Source: Saururus chinensis (Eukaryota > Streptophyta > Magnoliopsida > Piperales > Saururaceae). Taken from it: a stretch of DNA of 64,000 nt. Made by a program: the position numbers and the translations under genes. Location: assembly GCA_035235625.1 (NCBI GenBank), contig CP141145.1:41148668-41212667 (forward strand). The letters are read 5' to 3'. Numbering within the stretch: the stretch's first letter is position 1; each line of letters starts with the position of its first letter. The notes under the pieces were generated by a model. That model ran no database searches. It was not told the DNA's origin and saw only the letters and a program-made list of their open reading frames with translations. Positions 49,501 through 61,870 of the stretch are shown here, piece by piece.

Positions 49501-49601
49501 TTAAATCCCAAAATATGTCAAATTGGCAAAATTAACACTAAAACCACATAATATTAACAAAATTAATTACAATAAACCAGATTAGGGTTAGAGATCTTAT
49601 A
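46536..49601. mobile_element. Solo-LTR-like non-coding block, copy A' (reverse orientation)
   Basis: Opens 'TGTCAGGCACCCGCCC' and ends near '...GAGATCTTATA'. It aligns in inverted orientation with block A (13113-16487): a GC-rich end, a tandem array (47133-47450), the 'gattaatc/ggattaat' region near 47740-47800, a TTCGAA motif at 48515, 'CTTAATCC'-type leader sequence near 49100, and a TATA-like 'CTATAAATAG' (minus) near 49200. No coding region. The flanking trinucleotide tract matches that of block A on both sides, so the insertion may pre-date the split of the two host elements. Fossil. Confidence 0.48.
47133..47450. repeat. Tandem array, about 69-bp unit
   Basis: Four to five copies of 'gtgtctcaatcatactaac...catgcataa...cattctcattcata', the first two starting at 47133 and 47202. 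Lies in block A' roughly where block A has its 56-bp array, but the unit differs. Confidence 0.7.
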
Positions 49602-49771
49602 TCTACCGTTGCCACTACTACTGCTGCTGCCACCACCAATGTAGTCGTCATCACCACCTTCACCATCACCATTGCCTCTACCACCATTGTCATCATCACT
49701 GTCACCACCACCACCACTACCACTGCCTCCACCATTGCTACTACGACCACTACCATTACCACCACCACAAC

Positions 49772-50177
49772 CAGAGGCAAACACATGAATTTTAATTAAG
49801 GGGGTCAAAAAATATATGTATATAAAATAAATTTTCTTTCAAATCAATTACTAAAATTTATAATAAAGATGTTGGAAAAATTAAAAACATAAGTGACTAT
49901 AACTACTATAACAAGAAGAGCATGAGCTTCTTAGTGTGCATTAAATGCTATTTTTATTTTTATTCTATTTTATAAGCATGTCCCCTAATTGTCCAACAAA
50001 GATCAAGGCCGTAGCCTTCTACAACTAAGCTTATTAATAAGAGTCAAGGCAAATTTTAATAGACTTTTGTTTTTTAGTGGGTCCCAAATGAGACTCAATG
50101 TATAGGTAAAACTATAATTATCTCACAAGCCATGGGGGTCAGCTGACCCCCTTGACATTAATGTGGATCTGCCCCTT
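49772..50177. mobile_element. hAT-type MITE with perfect 8-bp target duplication
   Basis: About 406 bp, with ends 'CAGAGGCAAACACATG' and inverted 'AAGGGGCAGATCCACATT', then 'AAGGGGGTCA' on both sides. Flanked by perfect ACCACAAC duplications (49764-49771 and 50178-50185), diagnostic of hAT. A palindrome 'gggggtcagctgaccccc' lies near the right end. Non-coding. A related end occurs at 60735-60825. Confidence 0.8.
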
Positions 50178-50383
50178 ACCACAACTGCCACTTTGCCACT
50201 ATTACCACCTACACTACCATGACTAACTCTATCATTGCTACCACTATTAGTAGATTCAAATTTTAATTTTTTATATCAGCATTAATACAACTAAACAGTA
50301 AAGTTTTTTATGAATCTCCTAATTTATCTTTTACTTGAATTTATTTATTATTTTTCCTGGTTTCCACCAATCCAAATAGACTT

Positions 50384-51882
50384 TAAGAGTTTTAACATAA
50401 AAATTTAACATGACAAGTATTTAATGGCTAATAACTTATAAAAAAAATAATTCTATGGGGGGAATAATATAACATATTTTAGTTTGGGAAGACGTTTTTA
50501 TTATTGTTTTTTTTTCTATCACTATTGTTACATTTAATATCTATATTGAATACTAAATTTCTAAGGGCAATTGGAGTGGGATCACATGGAGAAGATATGG
50601 GAAGCCTATAACACTGTAAACAAAGCAAACAAAAACTAATCCTGAATCCTGATGAATGCCAATCTTTCAGTAACAAAAATCATCATTTCAGACGTCATTA
50701 AAACTTGGGACTGACCCAACGTGCCTGGTGCCGGCAGCACGTGTAATGGAACCCTGTCTGAGTGTCGACTACTTCACATTGCCCTCCAGCGAAATCCAGC
50801 ACGCCGGCCTTGCAAGTGGCACCAAACCGCCTTCCATGTGCTTTCATTCTCCTCCTTTTTCTCTACCCCGAAATCCCAAATCTACCCTCATTTTTTTGGC
50901 ACATCACGAGATGTTCCAGGAAAGTTCGATGAAAGTCCCAGTGTTAAAACAGAACCGAAAAAAGATTCACAAAAATGAAATCAAACTTCAGACAGGAACA
51001 GGCGATAGAAGACTTAGTTGACTGGGAGAAGCTTCCACACAGGAGAGGAAGGAAGCATTTCTTCCCCCATGATAATGAGCTTAATATAAAAAATATATAA
51101 AAACATGGATAGAGTATATATCAATGTATATTAATGTTAATATTGATATTAACATGTATTAGTATGTATGCTACTAATTTTAAATATTAAGAATTTTTAT
51201 AAATTTTTTATGTTAAGTTCATTGTCGAAATATACAAAATTCTTCCCACATAAAAAAATAATGATAAAATTCCAAATTACTATTAAGCAAGTGAAAAGAA
51301 TGTTTAGATGCGAATAGGATGATCTAAAGTTCTAAACCAACTTAATTTATGATCAAGTTGAGTGAGCTCCATGCTAATTTGAAACTCTACGAGTAAACTT
51401 TTACTACTATTTTGTTTTATTAAAATATTAAATAAATATATAAGATTTACCTTTTTTAATAATTTAAGTTTTAGGAAATACAATTATCTTATATAGTATT
51501 TAAGATACTTTTTAAAGAAATTTATACCCTAATTATATTTTATGTGCCATACTTAATAAATACTTGCACGTAAACATGAAGGAGGTATCAGACTATGAGG
51601 CAGGTATATAAGATATTTTGTCCTAATATCTTACATATAAAGTGATCAATAAGAGGACGGACATGAATGCCATTTTGACAAAAGACAGGGTGTAAAAATG
51701 TACAGTACATGGTGTACTCTCCTCTCCGTGTCCCGCAAAATATCGTGTCACAGGACGACCCTTCGTTGGGCTCAATCAAATGGCTTCAAATACCTGAAAC
51801 CGCCAAAGCCTCGTCATTCTCGCTCCCCTCCTTTCCCCTTTTTTAATTCTAATAATAATAATTTATTATTATTATTCTCAAT
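50384..51882. other. Spacer upstream of the ORP gene
   Basis: AT-rich. A diverged copy of the 22.2-kb hairpin repeat lies at about 51070-51260 ('taatattgatattaacatg'). Open frames at 50721-51021 (plus) have no recognisable domain. The last few hundred bases are probably ORP promoter, including an AAT/TAA-rich stretch at 51849-51872. Confidence 0.35.
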
Positions 51883-51890
51883 TATATAAG
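51883..51890 (+). promoter_or_regulatory. TATA box of the ORP gene
   Basis: 'TATATAAG' 165 bp before the ATG at 52055. It predicts a transcription start near 51915 and a leader of about 140 nt. Confidence 0.5.
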
Positions 51891-52054
51891 ATTCCAGCCT
51901 TGCTGCTTGTTGGGATCCCCAAGAGCTTTGGCAATAGAATTAGCTCACTCCGAGTTTGCTGGTCTGGATTTGGCGATCCACGGATCGAAGGGGATCTCAT
52001 CTCGTGTCTCTGATTCTGGGTTTTCTGGAGGGGGGCGAGGCGGATTAAGGTGCT

Positions 52055-55000
52055 ATGGCGGCCAAGGATCAGAAGCAAGGGGGCGGCTTTTTCGCCTCCC
52101 TGACCTCGAGGTTGTCCGATTTCGGTAGCGCGATGCATAAATCCGTCAATGGGTATGGCCCTCTTTTGTATTCGTTTTAATCGTCTGTTGTCTGCGTATT
52201 GGAAATGAATGGTAGATGATGGATGTGGGTGCTAGATGATGTTCCTAACACTGTTCTCAATCGTCCTTAATTACCTTAATTTAATGTGCTTCATAAGTTG
52301 GGATGAACGAGTCTTAAGTTTTTTTTTTGTTTTGATCGGTTAAATGGAAAAAAAGGGGGTTTTAGAGTGAATTTGAGATAAGATTTTTGGTAAGCCACTC
52401 AGCTTTGATAATTGTCCCATCTAGACTCGCCAGTGAAATTAAGGGGCGTGCTCTGTTATATGGTAATTGATACCTTTGGTCTGCTTTTTTAATAGTACTC
52501 CGCACCTGCCGTAAATTTTCTAATGTTAAGCAGTCCAGCTTCTACTTTTCAGAAGGCAGAGGAAGTGCTATTAATACAATCATCATTTATGCCATGTCGC
52601 GGTTATTGGTGGTGAGCGTCATAAATTCAGTGCTATCAATTGACTCTTGCTAAAATCAGAATGATTAGAGAAAATTCATGTGAGAACAAGTGTCAAGATA
52701 CTACGCCAGATGCCTTTCCTGATACAATCTGTAAGGAATGAATTTTGCGAGAAGGATCATTATCATCATCCTCATTAGCATAGACCTTTGAAAGTTATGC
52801 AATATTGGCTTTTGAGATGATGGTTGCAAGATAAACATTGATATGGGTGATGGTTATATTCTAACAGAAAGCTGGCAACAATACAATTAGTCTGTTTTTA
52901 CGTGGAAGCATGACTATTGACAGAAAATGTGATTATTTACTTCTGGAGCTTTACTATAACATGGAAATAAGATTGCGCTTAATACAGCATGTATAATATA
53001 TATATTTTTATCTTTAGTACTCATTATTGCCTCATCCATGGTTTTATTGTGCTCTAGACTATTGAGGGAACATAAAATTGCAGTTGATGAACAATTTAAT
53101 GCTTTTTTGTTGCGGGAGATTTTGTAATTATGGTTCTTTTCGTAAATGTTAAACCTTTATCTGTTGGATTTTTGCTTGCAAATATCGTACGCAGCAGTTC
53201 ATTTTTAAATTCTCATCTGATACGTCTGTGAGTTTTATAGTATATCATTCAATTTTATGTTTTGTTTTTTTAAGCAGAGGAGTTATGTGATTTCTTGTTA
53301 CGATTAGATGTGCTAAAAGCTTAGTGACAGGAGTAAGGATGGCGTTTCTGCATGCTTCAATTAAAAATACATAAATTATTTTGTTATTTTGGTTTCAGAT
53401 AGTACACTTGCATTGCCTATTTTATTCAGAAGTTATTGGTGCATCATTTATTAGCAAAGCACAATGGATGCAGAAATCTTTTTATCATATTTGGTTTTGT
53501 TTATCTTTAAGCCAGACGCATTAGGCATATATTAATGGTGAATCTTCACGCTCTTTGATGAGTTTTGATCTGATCATTTTATGGCATAAAATTTTTATTC
53601 CCTTGGATTATTCTATTAGCCTAATTATCTAACATGATTTGGCACATATTTTTTTGGGTTTAGATGGACTTTGTATTCTAGTCTGTTTCTTTAGAGAGGC
53701 CTTTGTAGTACACTGGAGAGTAATATTTGCCCAAAAGGAGATGTGGTGAGAGGCCCCTAAGAGGAAAGAGGGCCGAGGATGATTTGGAACAACAGTGGGA
53801 CAGGGCTTGGAGATGTATGAGTTGGAAATGGAATTGATTTATAAGAAAACCAAGTGCCAGATGGTCGACCCCAGATAATTAGGATAAGGTGGACACGCTT
53901 TTTTGAAAATTATGTATAACGTTGTTGAGAACTCCTAGATTAAAATGCATTGTTGGTATCTTAGTTACATTCTGGCCTATAGTATCAAACTTTGATTATA
54001 TGCTTTATTTGCACAAATTAATTTGCAGCCTCTGGTTTTCTGCCATCAGGTTATTGGGATATGAAGGCCTAGAGGTAATTAATCCTGAAGGAAGCACAGA
54101 AGATGCAGAAGAAGAAGCCCAGAGGGGAAGATGGAAGCAGGAGGTTTGTCTTTTTTTTCTTTTTTTACAGTAGATGCAAATGAGTATTGCTATTGCCAGT
54201 AACTGTTGAGCAATTTCTTATGATTCCACAAGGCTCCTGTGAATATATAGGGAATTTATCTTTTATTTTTCTAGTTCATAAATTTTCTGCTGAGAGGTAA
54301 GTCTGTCATTTTTTCTATGTAGTCTCGTATTACTTCCTCTATTTTGTCAAAGTAAGTCCAGTTTATGCTTATCATCTCATCTTTAGCCTCTTTATTAAAT
54401 GCTGCCAAAGGTTGGACCTGCTGAAATTAGGCCCACATTTTCGTAAGCAGTTTAAAATTGTTCTTATTGGTGAATACAGCTTTGTCATTCAAATCCAAAT
54501 AAAGCTTCCATGAAAAAACATCTATACAATTCGTCAAACAGTGGTCAGAGAGTCCCTGTTTGCTTTTTATTTCAAGACAAAGCTGAGAAAGTTATTGGTT
54601 TACTGTGTTGAGGTCTGCTTTTGCTTAAAATGAAAACTTTGAGTGGAACATATAAATTGGAGTTTTTGAAGCGATTAATATTGTAAAAAGCATCTTTATA
54701 TGTTGAATATCTTTATTTGTGAATGGAAGCAAAACAGAAAATAAAGCAGTGGAATTACACGAGGACTTGTATTTTTTTGCATTTCATTTGCAAAATTTTG
54801 CATATAGCCCCATTTTGTAGTATCATTTTTAAATATGTATAATTTTTTTCTTTTTTTGTGTGTATTTTTATCATATTGCCATATGATGTCTGCCCATGTC
54901 AAACTTTCACATGTGCATTGTCAGGTTGTTTCAGTTCTAGCATTATGAGCGCATTTTCAGCCTTCTTGTTATTGTGGAACCTTTCCTAGTTAAAAAAATT

Positions 55001-58000
55001 ATTTTATTTCTGGTTAAGTTATTATCATTGAATCTTACTAGCATTGACTTCTTCTCTAGGATCGAGATGGCTATTGGAAGATGATGCACAAATACATTGG
55101 GTCAGATGTTACATCTATGGTGACACTTCCAGTTTTGATTTTTGAGCCAATGACAATGATTCAGAAAATGGCAGAGGTTCCCATGATTGCTACTGAATGT
55201 GAATTCTCTTATGTGTTTCACTGCAATGCCTTCGCTTTTTTTATACCAAATGATCTGAATTTATGGTGTTTGCTGCAGCTAATGGAGTATTCCCACTTGT
55301 TGGATCTGGCAGATGAGTGCCAAGATCCGTACATGAGGCTGGTCTATTCCTGTAAGTGTTCTCCTTAGCATCACATGGCTTCATGAAAATTTATCCATCT
55401 TGAGAGATTGTAACCTTTAATTGCAGCTTCATGGGCTATATCCGTGTACTTTGCTTATCAACGCACCTGGAAGCCCTTCAATCCTATACTCGGTGAAACA
55501 TATGAAATGGTTAACCATGGTGGGATTACATTCATTGCAGAGCAGGTGAGCTTCTTTCTTAGTGACATATACATTGGAAAATTCATTTTACCTCTCGCTC
55601 CTTAATTACTTGCTTAAGAGTTCTATTTAAGCTGTTGATGAACTCTTTACATAATTTTTAGTGAAAGGGAGAGGACAAAACCAAAAAAATATTAGCCAAC
55701 TATGTTTTTTAATTGACAATTAGCTAAATGCTACTTCTTTGTAGTACCAGTTTCATATGATGAGTTATTGCGAAAAAAAACCATATAATGAGTTTGATTT
55801 TTCATTTTAGGTAAGTCATCATCCTCCCATGAGTGCTGGGCACGGTGAAAACGAACATTTCACTTATGATGTGACATCAAAGTTAAAGACCAAATTTTTA
55901 GGAAATTCTGTTGATGTGTATCCTGTGGGAAGGTATCATTGCACGCAACTCATTTTTACAATTCTTCTTTTCCTCTTTATATCTTCAAAATTGGGTGTAC
56001 ATGTTTGTATGGTAGAAAGCGAGAGAACTATTTATTGTCAGGATTTCAAAACTTAGTCCTTTTGTTATTGAATGCAATAATTCCATTGCCATCAACGAGT
56101 AGATAACCAATGACATTATAAATTTTTTAGTATCTCTTCTTTTGCTCTAAGAACCTTGTTTTAAAAATGTTGTGTGTAATTATTAAAGCTTCAAGTTTTT
56201 GTGGAATTAATTGCAACCTTGCAATACAATTATCACTTGTAATGGTTTTTGTTTTTCATATTAAAAAATCATTTTACTTCTTGTGAAGGACTCGTGTGGT
56301 TCTCAAGAGTGATGGAGTGGTCTTAGATTTAGTGCCTCCTCCAACAAAAGTTAATAACCTTATATTTGGAAGAACCTGGGTTGACTCACCAGGCGAGATG
56401 ATCATGACAAACTTGACTACTGGAGACAAAGCTGTTCTATATTTTCAACCATGTGGTTGGTTTGGGTATGCCTATTATTCTTTTCTTTATTTGTTTATGC
56501 TGGTAGAACTATAGGATCTGAAGATGTATTTAACTTCTCTGGATTATTTACCTGGTATCCCTTTCAAGTCGCACTGCCACAAACTAGCTTTTCAAATCAT
56601 TTTTCATTTATATAACTTCATTGTCAATTTTTATTTTGATGGTTTTTCAGTATTGAATTTGGTTGTTAAACGATGCACCTGACCTCCCTATACATATAAT
56701 TAAACGGTTTTGTAAGTGAAGAGTGTCATATGCATATTGGGATAAAAAATTTTGTTATCAAAATTATATATATGAAGTACCGGTCGTGTTTAATCATTGA
56801 CTTGACTGGATGATCCCCAACTTGAATTGTTACTTCGCAAAAGCTTGGTTGAGTTGTATTAAGGGATTCAAATTAGTGATTATTATTTGACTAATATCAT
56901 GTTTGGAGTGATGATCTTCTATTACAGCTTTACATATCTGTATTGCATATTTTATTTTAAAACTTTCAATGGGATGCAGTGCTGGCCGATATGAAGTAGA
57001 TGGTTATGTATATAATGCTGAAGAGGAGCCGAAAATAATGATGACTGGGAAGTGGAATGAATCAATGAGTTACCAGCCATGTGACGCAGAAGGCGAACCA
57101 TTATCAGGCACTGAACTGAAAGAGGTCAATCATGATTTTTCTTTCCTTATTTTTGTACCTATAGCTTTAGTTTTTTTCCAGTCCTCATCTAAATGTTCTT
57201 TCTTGGAACTGTGATGCTTTATGTTCTGTAGTTTACCTATAATAAGAGAAATTGTTCAATTTATTTACGATTTTCAAGTAGTTATATAAAACACCAGCTT
57301 TGTGTTAGATGATAGCCTGATAACATGCAAATATATCATGATAATAGTGTATATTCAGTTCATCATGTTCTACTGAGGGCTGAGTCATAGAGAGCAATTG
57401 GCTTAATAACTTTGCTTTTTTTTATGGGTTTTTAGATTATTATTTAAACATAGCAAAGTCAAATGAGGATATAATATCCCTATCACAAACCTTAGATAGC
57501 TGGGTTAAGGCCTACATAATGCTGATAATGATTTCTTGTATACCTGTATAAATTATTTCATCAAAACATTTAGTTTCTATTTAGTAGGCAGTTAGGAATT
57601 GTTCTCACTGGCTTTATTATTCTGTTCTAGGTCTGGCGGGTTGCAGCCACACCACAAAATGACAAATTCCAGTATACTCATTTTGCTCACAAGATAAATA
57701 GCTTTGATACTGCGCCAAAAAAATTACTAGCATCAGATTCTCGTTTGCGGCCTGATAGGTTTGCTCTTGAAAAGGGTGATTTAGGAAAAGCAGGTGCTGA
57801 AAAGAGCAGGTATGTAATTCTTTCTGTCTCTGTAATTCACAAGTGATTTAGTTTGAATATTATTAATAAGATTGTATTTTAATGCTAGTGATAAGCAGTA
57901 CGAAGATGCATGTGATTTTCACTAGAACTGATGAACCCTAGGCGAGGTAATGTAATCATTTGTTTGTATGTAAGTAGGCAAGAAAAACTGAAATAGATGT

Positions 58001-58615
58001 AAAATCTCAAGTTGTAAAAAATGGTATCATTTGTTCAATTTTTTAGATAGAAACAAAATTAAGCTCGGAAAGTGAGTCATTCAAATTGAGCCAGATCGTA
58101 TTTCTATGAGTTGTATGTATCTGTAGGTTTATACGTCTTGATAAACTAGATAACTCCTCCATCCCTGTCATTTTGTCTCTCATATTGCCTGTTTGAGGTG
58201 TTGGGTGCCATCTTGTTTCGTTTGTTCTAAACCGAATGTTATAAATGATGTCTTCTGATATGTCTAAAATGATTGCGCCATGTAATATGTCACTAATAAA
58301 GTTAATCTGGCATGACTGTCTTCTCATGTTTATGGTGGTTATAGCTAATATGCGATACTATTTTGTAGTTTGGAAGAGAGACAGAGAGCTGAAAAGAGGA
58401 GCAGAGAAGCTAAGAGCCATCAGTTTGCCCCACGATGGTTTGATACTACGGATGAGGTTGTGCCAACGCCCTGGGGTGATTTAGAAGTTTATCAATATAA
58501 TGGGAAGTATACCGAACATCGAGCTGCCATTGATAGCTCGGATTGTGTTGAAGAGGTTGACCTCCAGTCCATTGAGTTTAACCCCTGGCAGTATGGCAAT
58601 TTGTCTGTGGAATGA
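52055..58615 (+). CDS. ORP3C: Oxysterol-binding-protein-related protein, ORP3 type
   Basis: Ten exons: 52055-52152, 54050-54143, 55060-55176, 55279-55351, 55427-55545, 55811-55932, 56289-56465, 56980-57124, 57631-57809, 58369-58615. All are GT-AG and in frame, giving 456 residues. It is a short ORP without a PH domain, as in plant ORP3/4. The N-terminal '[20 protein letters not shown]' is followed by the lipid-transfer domain: '[17 protein letters not shown]', '[13 protein letters not shown]', and the signature 'EQVSHHPP' (166-173) split by intron 5. The end carries '[21 protein letters not shown]', typical of ORPs. These proteins move sterols or phosphoinositides between membranes; Arabidopsis ORP3a sits at the ER. 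No damage seen. The symbol is by synteny and similarity. Introns hold no other gene. Confidence 0.92.
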
Positions 58616-59518
58616 AGTCGTTGTGCTCATCACTTTACCCAAATTGGTGCTTCTGCAGTTTGTAATTTCATTTGGTAGTAAACATAGGCGTGGTTTGTAG
58701 AAATTATTTGCGAGGAAATATTTAGACATTCTGATTTTAGTATATTTATCATATTTGTTTCTTTCATCTGTAAGCCCGAATGAACTTGTAAAATATAATC
58801 ATGTTCGTTTCCCCTGGCTGAAGCAATTTAGATTTTCACATTCGTGCATCGTGTGTTGTTTTTATATGCACATGGAGCTGCCGTGTGGACTTTCTTGGCT
58901 ATTAATCAGTTGCTATATGCGGTGAGAACCAAAATTCTTAGTTTTCGCCGTTATGTAATGTTCATGAACAGGGATGTTCATGCTTGAACTGCAAGGGCGC
59001 CGTGCTTGTGCATTAATTTACACGCTTAATGCATTTGATAAATAAAAAAGGTGAAAAGAGAAAGAACCAACTGATAAGGAAAAGGAAGGGAAATAGACCA
59101 AAAGAGCAAATTATTTTCCCAAGGGGAGATTTAGAAAGGGAGAAAGTTTGTCATAAGGAGAAAGCAGGCAATAGTAGAAGGAAGGAGCCATAGAGGATAC
59201 AGTAGAAGTGTAAATGAGCTTAGAGGACGAAGAGAAATGGAGGAGAGTGGGAGAGGATGGGGATGGTGGTAATGACAGATTTAATTTTTCCAATTGACTA
59301 ATGCAAGCATACAGCTAAAGCAATAATCATTATCACATGATCGTTAATTAAAAATAATGTTTTGAGACTCAAGTTTACAACTAACAAGGCGAAATCGCCA
59401 TAAGCAATGCAATGCGTCATGTGAATCAAACTCTGCTTTACCAAATAAAAATTGCGGAAATGGTTAATGATATGTTGTGACTTGCAGATGGGTAGGTGGG
59501 CCTCCCGAACTCTGTAAA

Positions 59519-59621
59519 CTCTCTCCGTCTTATATTAATAATTTTATTTATTTTTTAAAATAAGTTAAAATTAATTTATTTAAATAAATAAAATATAAAT
59601 ATTAATATGAGATAGAAGGAG
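59519..59621. mobile_element. Short Stowaway-like MITE
   Basis: Ends 'CTCTCTCCGTCTTATATTAA' and inverted 'TTAATATGAGATAGAAGGAG', followed by TA. 103 bp, AT-rich, foldable along its length. The TA on the left side has decayed. Confidence 0.65.
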
Positions 59622-60279
59622 TATTTCATAATCCCGCCTACCTTCCTAAGAAAAAACGGTTGATAGATGGAAATATTATTCGGTGAACGGCAATAAAGAC
59701 AAAAAGGTCTTTAATTGCTGCAGACAAGAAGTCTGTAATTGTTGCATATACCATCACTCCACATTTGCACAAGTCCTGCAATAAACCCTTTACAGGCGTC
59801 ATCACATGATTCTGACGAAGCCCAGTTTGGCTAATTAATTAACTGCAGTTTTCTGCTGCTTATACCTGATCGCAGTTCTGATGAACGCCTTTTTTGGCAT
59901 TATATCGACTCATTTAGATGTTTTAATGTCCATGTGCTCATTGGTTCACCGCTTCATGTGATGCCCAGCGGGGAGGAGACTCTTTGTTCCCGGCATGCTG
60001 GGGAAGGCTGCTACAGTTAAAGTACGGGTGTCCGTATCACGCAGTCTGCTCGATCGGATCTCGCGGCCCTCTCCACCGCAAAAATTACCTTCTACGCCAA
60101 AATGCTTATCATCTCGTTGCAATTTATGATGATGAAAAAATTGTGAAGACAGAAGAGAAAAAGGGACTTGCAAGACGCTCATAACTGGCTTTATCCTCGG
60201 AGCCGACTGTTTTTCTGTGGTTTAGGCCATTTCCACATCATCTCCCAGGTCAGCCTCTCTTTTCCAAAAGCTTGCCCAT

Positions 60280-60311
60280 CTCCTCTCCTCTCCTCTCCTC
60301 TCCTCTCCTCG
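60280..60311. repeat. (TCTCC)n microsatellite
   Basis: Six to seven perfect copies of a CT-rich pentamer. Confidence 0.9.
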
Positions 60312-60734
60312 GTCCCTCCGATCTCATGGTCTCATCAGAATTCCACCGTTTAAAATTTCTTGAATTTTGTTCCGGATAATTGCCTGAATTTGACCACCCA
60401 AAACAGCGGGTCCATTTACATTGTCTTTTTTCTATAAAAATATTACCTTGTCTTTACGTGTCGCTCTCTTCATTCTCACGTTGGCGGACGCACATCTCGA
60501 CACCAGATGCACCCGAGACTTCTGCATCGCAGTAGGCCCACGTTTCAACACAAACCGTCGCGATCGTATCCTCTCCGTACACGAGTTAAAGTAATTAATG
60601 CAAGGCACAACAAGTAAAAAAATGAAAATATAAGGTAATTAATGTAAGGCACTAGCAAGTAAAAATGTAAGAACGGGAATGGTTGCAAGTTCTATTAATG
60701 AAAGAAATTACCACCTCTAACTAGGAGAGATTAA

Positions 60735-60825
60735 TTTACATATAAATTAGAAAATAGGTCTTTAAAAATATAAAAAGTCAAGGGGGTCATCTGACCCCCT
60801 ACCCTATAGTGTAGATCCGCCCCTG
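60735..60825. mobile_element. Right end of a hAT-type MITE (partial copy)
   Basis: Ends '...TAGATCCGCCCCTG' with the palindrome 'gggggtcatctgaccccc' just inside, as in the complete copy at 49772-50177. The left end is missing or unrecognisable. Confidence 0.55.
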
Positions 60826-60832
60826 CTCATTG

Positions 60833-61117
60833 TCATGAACTATGTCTATCCAGATCCAGAGGTCCAAACTGAACCACCAGCTTGTTCAGTGGCTTGCCCC
60901 TAATGAGCATGAACCATAGTGGCCTGGGCAAATTGTTCAATGCTTCTACGCCATCACCAGGGCCCAGCATAAGAGAGTGATGAGCGGTCATCACCGCAAC
61001 TGACGGGGGGCTCCTGAAGACACCCTCGCCGTCGAGGACATAGATGAAGACATTCCAAGTGGGAGGGACAGGGTGGCAGAGGTGGACTTTCAAGTGGAGG
61101 GTGAAGTCCAAATACAA
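60833..61117 (-). pseudogene. Pirin gene fragment
   Basis: Encodes about 90 residues of the C-terminal cupin half of a plant pirin: 'LDFTLHLKVHLCHPVPPTWN', 'FIYVLDGEGVF', 'AHHSLMLGPGDGVEALNN', and 'GKPLNKLVVQFGPL', where functional pirins usually have 'G(Q/K)PLNEPVVQ(Y/H)GPFVMN'. It ends early in a stop and no other pirin exon is found near, so it is an isolated piece of one or two exons without introns. Pirins are nuclear iron-dependent cupins; in Arabidopsis PRN1 binds the G-protein alpha subunit. It lies seven bases from a hAT MITE end. It may be a captured fragment or what is left of a deleted gene. Confidence 0.7.
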
Positions 61118-61870
61118 GGTGGGAGTTCTTTTCCCTTATATTCTTTGGAGGCTAAAATTTATTCTCCTTGCCTGCTCTCCATGATTGTTTCCGTTCTCGA
61201 TCCTAAACTGTCTTTAGGATCAAACTTTATATCCACAATAGGCAATGTACCTGAGACAATAGAAGTTGCAATTGAACTGGAAGTGTCAACATTTCACTCA
61301 CTCATTGATCCAAAATTTTCATTCCCTTCAACAACTTCAGAAAGTTTCACCTTCGGAGAATATATGGCGCCTGCTACCTCTACCTCTACCTCTACCTCAT
61401 TTTCTTTTTTACATTCACCACAAAACAAAACAGTAAATATATACTATGTGTTTTTTACATCCACATAACAGAACAGTAAATATATACTTCGTGTTTTTTA
61501 CATCCACATAACAGAACAATAAATATATACTATGTGCTTTTAATAGTATTCTATATTAATTGCTTCATTTGTTTAATTTAATCTATTAGATATGTTTGAT
61601 AAGCTTCTCACATAGCTTCCGGTTGGAGAGACCACTGAGTCGGAGGTCGTCGTTCTCTTGGACTACTAGTGGATGTACTGTCCTTTTCAATGGTCCGAAC
61701 TTGCGATGAATGAGCCAAAGGGAAGCGCAGGTGACAAGAATCACAGCCCGACAATTCACAGGGCGAATTTGGACTCTTAGAGGAGCAGGAGGAGGAGAAG
61801 CAAAGGGGAGAGTCAGGACAGAAACTGAAGCTGGAGAAGGAGCATCTAGAGAAAAAAAGCGGAGACAAAG
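61118..61870. other. Spacer with a 43-bp tandem repeat and unknown open frames
   Basis: At about 61430-61550 the unit 'cagtaaatatatacttcgtg...' repeats nearly three times with a 43-bp period, after a CTACCT hexamer run (61375-61400). A minus-strand frame at 61586-61909 (107 residues, with 'LRLSGLSNRKLCEKLIKHI') looks protein-like at its end, but I cannot name a family. Confidence 0.35.

Larger units (their letters stand above)
46080..50383 (-). mobile_element. TIR element with GGT-rich core, carrying an LTR-type block (copy 2)
   Basis: Ends 'GGGTATGTTTGGATTAATAG' and inverted '...CACCAATCCAAATAGACTT'. Homologous to the element at 12869-22130 but in opposite orientation, sharing the purine-rich end, the GGT/GCC tract (here CCA-rich, about 46300-46530, 49605-49770 and 50186-50255) and the 'gatatgcagatattctc' stretch. 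An LTR-type block (46536-49601) splits the trinucleotide tract, and a hAT MITE (49772-50177) lies in its remainder. No transposase. Valine-rich and histidine-rich open frames in the tract are by-products of the trinucleotide repeat. Confidence 0.5.
58616..60734. other. 3' flank of the ORP gene and spacer
   Basis: The first 200 bp are probably 3'UTR. A Stowaway-like MITE lies at 59519-59621 and a (TCTCC)n tract at about 60280-60311. No supportable gene. Confidence 0.35.

Noticed and set aside
49538-49808. Valine-rich and Gly/Ser-rich open frames, also the His/Pro-rich frames at 46292-46611
   Set aside because: They are translations of the degenerate GGT/CCA trinucleotide tract and do not continue into any domain.
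50721-51021. Two overlapping plus-strand open frames upstream of the ORP gene
   Set aside because: No domain, no homology that I can see, and they end well before the ORP promoter; probably chance in GC-richer sequence.
53720-53890. Possible 3' end of an RTE-type LINE in ORP intron 1 ('gaccccagataattaggat')
   Set aside because: The phrase resembles such tails, but there is no coding part, simple-repeat tail or target duplication.
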